Part shown: positions 1 to 9,000 of the stretch, in pieces
How positions within the stretch are numbered: position 1 is the first letter of the stretch
How the letters are laid out: the number at the start of each line of letters is the position of its first letter
From: a virus
Virus record (IMG/VR): IMGVR_UViG_3300007512_000212
Span: 1-23,117 of that record
Strand: one strand, 5' to 3'
Length of the DNA: 23,117 nucleotides
The notes under the pieces: generated by a model
The model's database searches: none
What the model saw: the letters and a program-made list of their open reading frames with translations, nothing else
What the model was told of the DNA's origin: nothing
Made by a program: the position numbers and the translations under genes

Positions 1-2373
1 CCCGGCGATGGGCTGGCCCTCGGTGGTCGCCGTGTCGTTGGAGTCGAGCGTGATCTCCAGGTGGGTCGTGCCGAGGCCCTTGATGATGCCGAGCTGGACG
101 CCCTGGTCGGTCACCTGGTCGTAGTGCCCGTCGTCGTGCCAGACGGAGATGACATCGGTGATCACGGTGTCCGGGGACACCTCGATGAACTCCAGCCCCG
201 TCGTCTGGCCGCCACCCGTGCCCGCACCAGGTCGGCTGTCGAAGATGCCGCCCAGGGTCGTGACGTTCACGTGCTCCAGGTAGAGGTTGAGCACGTCGCC
301 CTCGTACCACTTGTCGGTCTGCGTGACCCCGCCCGCCTTCACGACGTACTTGCCGGGGTTGTCCGTGCCCGGAGCCACCGGGAGCCCGTTGCGGTCGCCA
401 GGCCAGAAGGCGACGGTCACCCGCTCGACGACCGGCTGGTCGGCGAACCGGCGGGCGATGTGGTCGTAGCTGCGGATCAGGTGGCCGCGCTCGACATCCT
501 CACCGGACACCGGGGCGGAGCCGCCCTGCGCGTTCGTCCGCCCGATCTCGTTGCAGACGAGGAACCTGGTCGAGACATCCCCGGAGTCGCCCCCGAGGTT
601 CTGGATGTCGGCCATGTCCACCGACCAGGTGCGCAGGGTGCCGTCCATGAGGCTCTGCACCTGGTACTTCAGCTCCGCCGCCAGATCGACGCCGGGGTGG
701 ACGATGTGCCGCCGCAGGTCGAGCAGGTTCTCCTGCGTGATGACGTTGCAGAAGTGCCCGTCCGGGCGGTCGGAGAGCCCCGCCGGGACGTTGAACCCGA
801 AGTGGCTCAGGTAGCCCGCGTGGTCGTAGACCGGGGCACCGTTGGCGTTCGTCTCGGGGTCGAACCCCTTCACGCCCGCCAGCACGTCGCTGACGTTGTT
901 GTGCCGGTGGACGAAGGCGATGGGGATGGCGAACACGAAGCCGTCGATGGCCCCGAGCGCCTGTGCAGCGGCCTCGGACCCGTCGCCCGCCACGTAGAGC
1001 CCGTCGTCCTCCCAATCGAAGGCGACGGCGGAGGAGTTGAGCCAGGTGCTCGCCCGGTCGGCCGGGACGAAGGGGTAGGACAGGGTGTCGATGCCGTTGC
1101 CCGACCACACCGGCTGCGCTCGGTTGCCCTGCGCGAAGATGGCCGCGTCGCCCACCCCGCCGCCTGCGATGAGGCTGGAGAAGCCGTCCGGGTGCTTCTT
1201 GTAGTTGATGGCCTCGGCGTCGCTCGTCGTGCGGATGCGGTACTGGAGCTGGATGCGCTGGCTGCTCTCGACCGCGATGGTCGGGTCCACCATCTCGTCG
1301 TCGAGCCACACCGGGCTCGGCGAGAGCACGTTGCCGTGCCGGTAGAGCTTGTCCTGCTCGCTCGCGGGCTTGTTCGGGCGATCCGCCCCACCCGTCAGCG
1401 TCGCTCCGCTGGCGACCATCGCCCCCACGGTCGCGACCGTGACAGAGAGGGTGATGAAGTTGCCCGTCTGCGCGACCGCGTCACCAGCTCCCGGCGTCGC
1501 GGCCGTGATGAGCACGGTGTCCGCACTGGTCTTCGCCGAGACGATGGTGTCGAAGGAGTTGGCCGCCAGGTTGATCGCGGCCGTGATGTTCGCGGCCGTC
1601 ACCTCGTTCGTGCCGCCGATGACGAACTGGTCCACGCCAGGCGGGCCTGCGGCCACCGCCGTCAGAGGCAGGCCGTTGATGGTGACCACGTCGCCTGCGG
1701 CCAGGTCGCCGACCGACACCACCTGCACCTGGCCGGTGGCCGAGGGAGACGGGGCCACGAGCGCACGCCAGACCTCCAAGAAGATCATGTCGGTGCGCTT
1801 CACCGTGGAGTTGGTGCCGTCGTAGATCTTCGCGGGGGTCAGGCCGATGAGGTTGAACCCCGGCGTCCGGGTGTTCGTGTACTCGACGACCACCGGGTGC
1901 CCGGCGACCTTCGCTTCCAGCCGGGGCAGGATGACCGAGTTGAGCAGCGTGTCGTCGTCGTGGATGAGCGGCCCGCCACCACCTGCCGAACCGGCGGAGC
2001 CCGCCGAACCAGCGGAGCCTGCCGAACCGGCCGAACCGGCGGAGCCGCCGCTGGACACCAGGTCGGAGTCGTCCACCACGCCGGGGGACAGCTCGGTCAC
2101 CCAGTCGCAGTAGGCGTCGAGGTGGGTCCGACCTCGGAGCCAGCCCGAAGGGGTCTGCCAGCGGCGGAGGAGGTAGTCCTCCATCCACTGTGCGTCCTGG
2201 TGCAGGTTCAGCTCGGCGTCGAGAACCGGCTTGCCGGACTCGGCGATGACCCCGAGGAAGGCGCGGTCGCCCGTGCTCGCCGCCCTGGACACCGTGTTCG
2301 GCACCCGCAGACCCGAAGGGGTCGGGGCAACCTCGACCGCATCGAAGTGCTGCTTGTGGTCCTTGACCGCCAT
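1..2373 (-). CDS. Tail appendage protein, 3'-partial (at least 791 aa)
   Basis: The ATG at 2373 has AGGGGG six bases upstream. The frame stays open for 791 codons to the left edge, so the C-terminus is missing. The N-terminus reads FLGVIAESGKPVLDAELNLH, resembling a GR(P/V).LD.ELN..QD start I associate with phage appendage and DUF6519-like proteins. FLEVWRALV (near 197-205), YRHGN (near 343) and ESSQRIQLQYRIRT (near 368-381) fit the same family. Residues 109-134 form a perfect GGS(AGS)6A-Gly4 linker. About 215-328 is a hook-IN-like beta module (VVTINGLPLTAV, AANITAAINLAA) that splits the LEVW and QLQYR parts, so it looks inserted. The rest is beta-rich. The probable role is a second set of fibres or baseplate appendages next to the small fibre protein. 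Confidence 0.82.
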   Translation of the reverse strand, partial: MAVKDHKQHFDAVEVAPTPSGLRVPNTVSRAASTGDRAFLGVIAESGKPVLDAELNLHQDAQWMEDYLLRRWQTPSGWLRGRTHLDAYCDWVTELSPGVVDDSDLVSSGGSAGSAGSAGSAGSAGSAGSAGGGGPLIHDDDTLLNSVILPRLEAKVAGHPVVVEYTNTRTPGFNLIGLTPAKIYDGTNSTVKRTDMIFLEVWRALVAPSPSATGQVQVVSVGDLAAGDVVTINGLPLTAVAAGPPGVDQFVIGGTNEVTAANITAAINLAANSFDTIVSAKTSADTVLITAATPGAGDAVAQTGNFITLSVTVATVGAMVASGATLTGGADRPNKPASEQDKLYRHGNVLSPSPVWLDDEMVDPTIAVESSQRIQLQYRIRTTSDAEAINYKKHPDGFSSLIAGGGVGDAAIFAQGNRAQPVWSGNGIDTLSYPFVPADRASTWLNSSAVAFDWEDDGLYVAGDGSEAAAQALGAIDGFVFAIPIAFVHRHNNVSDVLAGVKGFDPETNANGAPVYDHAGYLSHFGFNVPAGLSDRPDGHFCNVITQENLLDLRRHIVHPGVDLAAELKYQVQSLMDGTLRTWSVDMADIQNLGGDSGDVSTRFLVCNEIGRTNAQGGSAPVSGEDVERGHLIRSYDHIARRFADQPVVERVTVAFWPGDRNGLPVAPGTDNPGKYVVKAGGVTQTDKWYEGDVLNLYLEHVNVTTLGGIFDSRPGAGTGGGQTTGLEFIEVSPDTVITDVISVWHDDGHYDQVTDQGVQLGIIKGLGTTHLEITLDSNDTATTEGQPIAG
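1972..2049 (-). repeat. Tandem 9-base repeat coding a Gly-Ser-Ala linker
   Basis: The repeat unit codes Ala-Gly-Ser, six times in a row, flanked by GGS before and Ala plus four Gly after (residues 109-134 of the left-edge protein). Synonymous codons vary between units (TCC and TCG, GCC, GCT, GCA and GCG), so the repeat is old or kept by selection at protein level rather than freshly expanded. It would form a flexible tether between the N-terminal attachment region and the rest of the appendage. Confidence 0.9.
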
Positions 2374-2383
2374 CGTCAGCCCC

Positions 2384-3016
2384 CTAGAAGGTCAGCCGCC
2401 AGGTGATCGCGAGGACCGCCGTGGCGGGCTTCGAGATCACGCTGAAGGTCAGGTAGTTGACCATCAAGTCGAGGCCGTCCACGTCGATGCTCGCGTCGTA
2501 GTTCGAGGGGCCGTTGTTGATGGGGTTCTTCGTCGCGGGGTTGATGCTCGCCGGGACGAGCAGCCCCATCTCGTTGAGCGCACCCACAGCCTCGGACTCG
2601 GTGAAGGTCGTGGTGAAGTCCACGATGTTCGTGCGGTAGCTGACCGCCACCCCTTCGATGTTGCGGTAGGTCGTCGCCGAGAACGCCTTGCGCTCGATCT
2701 CGTTGTTGAGCGCCCGCTGCGTGTCCTGCGGAGCATCCGGCGAGAGGAGGTTGCCGGTCGCCCCCGTCCCCACCGCCAGCATCTTCAGCCCGCCGGTCAG
2801 GTCCCCCTTGAAGTGCGCGGCACCTGCGATGCCCGCGTCCTTCGTGATGATGTTGTCCTTCTCGAAGTAGACGAGCTGCTCGCCCGTCTCGGCGTCCCTC
2901 ATGTCGAAGATGAAGGTGCCCTTCTTCGGGCGCGGCCCCGCTTCGGCGTGCTGAAGCGCCAGGCCCATCTTGACCTGCTGCCTGGTTCGCCGCATCTGCT
3001 CTGTGTATCGGGCCAT
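2384..3016 (-). CDS. Small tail-fibre-type structural protein (210 aa)
   Basis: GGAGGAG lies just before the ATG at 3016. After a basic N-terminus (about 1-30), the product reads DNIITKDAGIAGAAHF, then LKMLAVGTGATGNL, ALNNEIERKAFSAT, and ends NYLTFSVISKPATAVLAITW plus RLTF. The order N-(I/L)I...GI.......L..(M/I)AVGTG......AL..E..R and a final TF..I.K......I.WR.TF is a pattern I recall from small fibre or collar proteins that lie among fibre genes in many phages; I cannot give it a standard name. It probably assembles as a beta-rich tip or connector on the large fibres encoded next to it. It is separated from the 2,115-residue gene by a 62-base gap and from the next gene by 10 bases. Confidence 0.8.
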   Translation of the reverse strand: MARYTEQMRRTRQQVKMGLALQHAEAGPRPKKGTFIFDMRDAETGEQLVYFEKDNIITKDAGIAGAAHFKGDLTGGLKMLAVGTGATGNLLSPDAPQDTQRALNNEIERKAFSATTYRNIEGVAVSYRTNIVDFTTTFTESEAVGALNEMGLLVPASINPATKNPINNGPSNYDASIDVDGLDLMVNYLTFSVISKPATAVLAITWRLTF

Positions 3017-3078
3017 CAGCTCCTCCAGACGAACCGGGTCGCTCTACTCGGGCGACCTCATAGGCTGGATAACGGCGA
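3017..3078 (-). promoter_or_regulatory. Intergenic gap with GCCTATG motif, before the 210-aa fibre gene
   Basis: This 62-base gap follows the stop of the 2,115-residue fibre gene. On the minus strand it holds GCCTATG (3059-3065) ending 42 bases before the ATG, the same motif and nearly the same distance as at the 12.6-kb gap, but with G instead of A at the sixth position of CCTATAC. No strong hairpin and no T-run are visible. GGAGGAG serves as ribosome site. The motif being the third instance in the only three long gaps is the reason to list it. Confidence 0.3.
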
Positions 3079-6000
3079 TCAAGCCGGGGTGAAAGTCAAG
3101 TTGACTTCCGCACCAGCCGGGAGCGTAGAGCCCCCGAGAGCCACCATACCGAGCAGGGGGTTGTGGACGTTGGTGTTGTCGATGGTGCGGTCCCCACCCG
3201 CCAGCATCGACGACTGCAACACCTTCGCCCCGCCCGTGAGAATCCCGATGCCGCCGGTCGCGGGAAGAACCCCGGACATGACGATGGTGGTCGGGCTGTC
3301 GTCGTCGATGAACGCCGGATCGCTGGTCGTCGAGGGGTTGTTCGACGTGATGACGACCTTGAGCTGGCTCGACAACGTCAGACCCGCCGTCGCGACGTAC
3401 TGCGTGCCGATGACCGGGTGGGCGTTGATGGCCGCTGCCAGGGCCGTGTGCGGGTTCGGGGCGGCCAGGAACTCCGTGGCCCCCACCGGCACGTTGCGGG
3501 CCGTGAACGTCACCCAGGCGGCTCCTGTGCGGTCCCACACCCGGACAGCGTTGCCGTCCGAGACGCTCAGGAGCACCCACGTCCCGCTGTCCTTGTCGGG
3601 CTCCAGCGTGCCCCAGCCACCCCACGGGCCGTAGCGGGAGTAGTCCCCGGCTCCCGTCATCACACCGCTGGCGGCACCGAGAGCGTGGGTCGTTCCGTCC
3701 GGGGCGGTACGGTCCCACCCCGAGGCCGTCCAGTCCTCCTCCAGCGGATGCTCGGTCAGCCCTCCTGCCGAGCCGGAGGACCCGGACGAGCCGGAAGAAC
3801 CTGCGGAGCCCCCGGCACCGACCAGGACCGACCGGATGCTCATGTGCCAGTCGGTGCGCTGGTAGATGCGGCCCTTGTCGCCCCCGAGCGGTCCCTTGGC
3901 CGGGTAGGTCGGGAACAGGACAGCCGTGCCAGGCCCGAGGTGGCCGCCACCAGCGACCACAGCGTGCGGGACGATGTCGCCGTTGGCGTCCACCACCGGG
4001 TTCACGAAGTCGCCGCCCGAGGCGAACAGGATGCCGCCGGGCATCCCGCCCTTCTGCTCGAAGTCCGGGGTCGGCAAGAAGTTGGCGTCGTGCCAGAACT
4101 GCGTGCCGCTGAAGTCGAAGACCTCGGCACCCACTGCACGACCCACCTTGTTGCCCGTGGCGAAGTGATTGGCGGCTCCGCCCACTCCTCCGAGGCTCTC
4201 ACCGTTGCCGGTCGGGGAGTAGATGTCCTCGCCCTCGGTCGGAGAGTGCCCCGAGAAGCCCTGGCCGGGGCCACCCTCGCAGATGGCGGCGATGAGGCCG
4301 GTCTGGCCGTCGTCGTCCACCTCGATGAACTCCAGGTCTTCGTAGAGCGACCCCTCGACATCCTTGTGCCGCAGCGTCCTGTGCGGGTCGTTGAGCACGA
4401 AGTCCGGGTCGTCGTTGAGCACGTCCTCGGGGTCGTTGAGGTGCGACCCGAAGACCGTCTCGATCTCGCTGTTCGCCGTCTGGCTCTTCGGCACCGGAGG
4501 AGTGCCCTCGTTGAGCAGCGTGACGCCGTCAAGAAGCGGCTGCCCCTGGAGGTAGGTGTTCGTCACCGGCTTGCCCGGCGTGAACATGACCGTGACGTTG
4601 GCGTGCTCGGCCGAGAACTCGCGGACCGCCCCCGTCACCGGGTCCGGCTGGAGCGTGAGGAGCTGCGCCTCCCGGTCGAAGGTCCACTTGTCCGCCGTCC
4701 AGATGGTCAGGCCGTCGATGACCTTGTAGACGCTCTCCGCGTACAGGTGGGTCGGCAGCAGCGAGAGCCTGGTCTTGTCCATCGTCGGGACGATGACGGA
4801 CTCCAGCGTCACGTCCTGGCCCCGCTCCCCCGAGGTCATGACGTTGTACTGGTTGAGCAGCATGTGCTCGGGCGCGATGCGATCCTCGGTCGGGTGCCGG
4901 AACAGGCGGTAGCGCACCCAGTCCCACCTCGCCTGGCTCACGTCGTCCGGGTTCAGGTCACCGAAGGCCGTGCTGCCGAGGCTGTAGCCCAGGGAGCGGG
5001 GGAGGTTCTGGTACTCGACGTTGATCCACCCGGCCGAGGGCTCGTTCGACTCGGTGATGAAGCCCACCCCTGCCGTGCCGTCCTCGGGCTGGTAGTAGGG
5101 CGGCAGCGGGAGATCCGGCCGGAAGACGGTCACACCCCAGCCGGGATCGCGGTAGACCCGCAGCTCGATGTCCTGCCGCCAGTCCCACCACTGGATGTCC
5201 GGCCCGGTCTGCCAGGAGTTCGGGGCCGTCGAGGTGTCCACCCGAGGCAGCTCGTAGTCGTTGATGTCGAACGACACCGTGTGCGGGTTCACCGGCCCCT
5301 TGAGCACACCGATGGTCCGCTTCACGTCCGCCGGGGCCATCGCGTGGACGTGGTAGCTGTGCCACTCGACGACCGCCGCGATGGTGTCGTCGAACTGGTT
5401 GGCGATGTCCCGGCCGGAGCTGCCGAAGAAGCAGGAGGTGTTGTCCACCCCGCCGTCGAACAGGTTCAGGTCCACCGCCGGAACCTGGACCACGTCGTCG
5501 ATGACCACCGTGACCGTGTTGAGCAGGTTGTCGGCGAGCACCCGGTAGGTGTGGGGCTCCCCGTCGCTCCAGTCGAAGCTGTACGAGGTCAGGGCCGCCC
5601 CGGTGGCCGTGCGCAGCCGGACGACCTCGTTACCCTCGGTGCCCGCCAGCTCGATCTGCACGACCGCCAGGATGGGCAGCAGGCCGTTCAGGGAGCACCC
5701 GAAGACGATGCCGGTGTCCCCCGCAGCATTCGGGGTCGCCGACACGACCGCCAGGCGGGCTTCCATCACCCGGCCCGCGTCATCGCTGGCCCCGATGAGG
5801 AACGGGTCGCCCGGCTCACCCCATTCGAGCGTGGCCTTCCACCCGCCACGGCTGTCGGCGGTCTGCCGTGTGACGAACTGTGCCCCTTCGTGCGCTCCCG
5901 TGAGCGTGGACCCCCCCTCGGCCGCGAAGCCCAGGGTGTCCGGGTCGAAGATGCCGTCGAAGCTCACCACGGGCAGGGCGATCAGCCCCCGGTACTGCGT

Positions 6001-9000
6001 CGGGTCGGCTGTCAGGTTCTCCCGCACCAGCAGGGCACGTACCGCAACGTGCCTTTGTGTGTCATCGCAGACGACGCTCGCGCTCACCCCGCTCGTGCAG
6101 GTGTCCTGCCGGAACTTCGCCCGGATGTCGAAGATGGAGTCCGGCGTGAAGAAGGGCTCCACCCGCCCGTAGGCGTAGGTCAGGTCGTAGACTTCGCTCT
6201 CCGACGTGGCCTTCAGGAGCAGGGTGTCCGCGTTGGACATGATCTCGGCGGTGCCGAACGACTGGAGGGGCCACCAGGGCGCTCCGCCGGACGGCGGGTT
6301 GTCCTCCGGCAGGTCGGACATCTCGGTGTTGTTGACGACCGCGTGGCCGCGCAAGAAGACCTGGTCGGGCACCACCCCGAAGCGCAGGAACGACCAGGTC
6401 GCTCGACAGGCTGCCTGGCGGCTCAGGGAGCCCCAGAACACCTGGCCCACGATTTCCTCCGGCAAGAGGAGCGATGTCTGCGACGGGAGCGGCAGCGGAG
6501 GGACGTTGCCGTCGATGGAGGCGACGACACCCGCCGTCTCGCCGCTGATGCGCAGCTCGGCGACCTGCTGGTCGGTGTCGAGGTCGAGGCGGTAGGTGAA
6601 CGGCTTCTCGGTCACCCGCGTCTCGAAGACCATCTCGGTGAACTTGTTGCCGTAGATGTCCCACGGAGAGGGCAGCTCCGGGGTGAACACCACGGTCGTC
6701 GTGCCATCGGTCTGCGCGACGACCGACGTGGCCGTGTAGACGCCCTGCTGCGTCCCGGTGAGCCGCTGGAACTTCGACCCGGCCTTGAACCCCACGGGCA
6801 CCTGGCTGGACGGGAAGGAGCCGCTGCTCTGCGAGTCGGCCGTCAGGATGGCCTTCGGCCCGATGCTCCACGACTCCCACTCGTGCAGCCGCTTCGGGTT
6901 CAGCAGCAGCCCGACGTGCTCGACGCCGTTGATGCGCAGCGCACCGCAGAAGTACAGGTGCCGCTGGTCGTGCAGACCGAACCCGCAACCAAGGAAGACG
7001 CCCTCCGCCACGGGATCTGACGCGACTCCTCCGGGGTCGGGGTGATCCGCGTCAAACAGCACGTTGGAGACCTGGAACCGGGCCACCAGGTTGACGCTGG
7101 ACGGGTACGAGAAGTCCGCCCCTCGGTGGTAGACCGTGGCCGCCTCGACAGGGCCTTCAGGGCCGACCACCGGGTCGATGACCGTGTACGTCCCGAGGTC
7201 GAGCCCCGTCTCGGCGTCGGCGTCCACGCCGCCGTAGTCGATGCCGTCCAGAGCCCAGGCGGGCGTGGCATCCACGGGCTTCACCAGGCCCTCGTAGGCC
7301 ACGCTGACGCCGGACACCTCCCGCTCGAAGCCAGGCACGCTGACGCGGCCTGGTGCCTGGTTGAGCAGCAGGGTCGTCGGGCTGTTGATGAGGGCGGAGT
7401 ACGCCCGCTCGAACCCGAGGTAGCGGTGGCCGATGTAGAGCGGCTTGGCCCGGTCGATGGGGCCGAGCACGACGCCCATCGGGAAGCGGTGGATGTCCAC
7501 TGCCCCCTTCGGCTCACCAGGGTCGCCGAGGAAGTCCGGCTGGCCCGGAAGCTCCTGCACCTGGTCGCCGTGGGCTGCCGGGTCGTGGTGGCCTCGACGA
7601 GGACAGTCGTACTTGTTCAGCACGAGGCCCTCGGTGTTCAGCCCGGCCAGCTCCATGACCGGGCTCTTGAACCACTTGTAGTCCACCGCCACGTCGGCTT
7701 CGCCGAGCGGGAGGAGGGGCACCGGGACGGCCAGCGTGACCTTGCCGATGTACGGGTTCACCGAGGCCAGCTCGACCGAGGTCCCGTTGATGCTGACCGT
7801 CACGTCCTGCGTCGTCGCGGGCGTGGCGTCGCCCCACCCCTTCACGAGCGGACCTCGCTGCGTCTCCAGCGAGTCGCGGGTCAGGACGGCCGAGCCGGTG
7901 AACGAGGCCACCTGGTCGTGCAGGAAGTTCCAGGCGGCCGAGAAGACCGTCGTGCTGTTCGAGAGGCGGCAGCCGTGGACCCGGACCCCGCTGATGTCCC
8001 ACCCGCCGTTGAGCAGGCCGAACCGCACCGACGCCTGCGTCTCGGGGTTGCCGTCCGCGTTGGCGGTCTGCGTCGAGGCCAGAGGAGCTTCGTCGAGCAG
8101 GAAGGTCACGATGCCCGCCTGCATGTTCCGCACGAACGACAGGGTGTGGGCCGCGTCCCGCCAGGTGGCGTCGATGGTCACGTCGTAGGTGCCCGAGCGG
8201 ATGCGGATCTGCTCGGTTCCGGTGATGCCCAACTGGAGGGTGAACCGGACCAGGAGGCCGTTGCCGGGCACGCCGTCCTGCACCACCACCTCGGCGATCT
8301 CCGGTGCCGGGAAGACCGTGATGACCGGGGCGTAGGCGGCGTTGCTGAAGTCGAAGGTGCAGTCCGCTCGCAAGGTGGATGTCAGCGGGACCACCGTGCT
8401 GCTCGTGTCCTGCCACTCCATCGCGAAGGCGAGGTTCTTCTCCTTGCTGACCACCAGGTAGCTGCTGCTCGTCGTCACCGTGCCGGTGCCCGTGTCGAGC
8501 CTGGTGCAGCCGACGAGCCCCTTGGTCGTGTCGAACAAGAAGGCGAGGGCCTTGCTGACCGTCAGGTCGTAGCCCAGGGATGTCATGCCCTTGACCCCGA
8601 TGAGCACCTGCTGGTCGGACTGCACTGCGATGCTCGTCGGCGTCAGGCCGATGGGGTACGGGTTGCTCGCCCCCACCTCGAAGTCGTAGCTGCCGAGCGT
8701 CGGGAAGCCCCCGGCGACGTTGAGCATCGGGTGGCTGTACGTCACCAGCAGCTCGTTGCCGGGGTCCGGGGTCGGCAGGCTCACCACGAAGCTCGGCGGC
8801 TCGCCCTTCGCCAGGAACGGGGCGTCCGCGTCGATGATGGGGTTACCCGCGATGTCGGTCAGGTTCGAGGCGTGGACCTTGTAGAGCCCGCCCTGCGTCG
8901 TCCCCGTGTGGGTGATGACGACGGAGATCGCCCCGGCGATGGTGTCCCCCGCCCCGAGGTTGACCGAGCCGAGCTTCTCGATGTGGACCGCCGTGACCGT

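Noticed and set aside
1972-2049. Phase-variable repeat
   Set aside because: The unit is nine bases, so changes in number stay in frame, and the varied synonymous codons argue against recent slippage.
61-2406. Plus-strand open frame over the left edge
   Set aside because: It shares codon boundaries with the minus-strand appendage gene starting at 2373, whose product shows recognisable fibre-family motifs and a designed-looking linker; the plus frame is its shadow.
4360-4450. LNDP/LNDD short repeat in the large fibre as a calcium-binding repeat
   Set aside because: Three LND units occur at uneven spacing without the Gly-rich nonapeptide of RTX repeats or an EF-hand pattern.
7560-7610. His-rich metal site in the large fibre (PRRGHHDPAAHGD)
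   Set aside because: Three His and two Asp are close together, but nothing else supports a metal centre and the segment looks like a loop.
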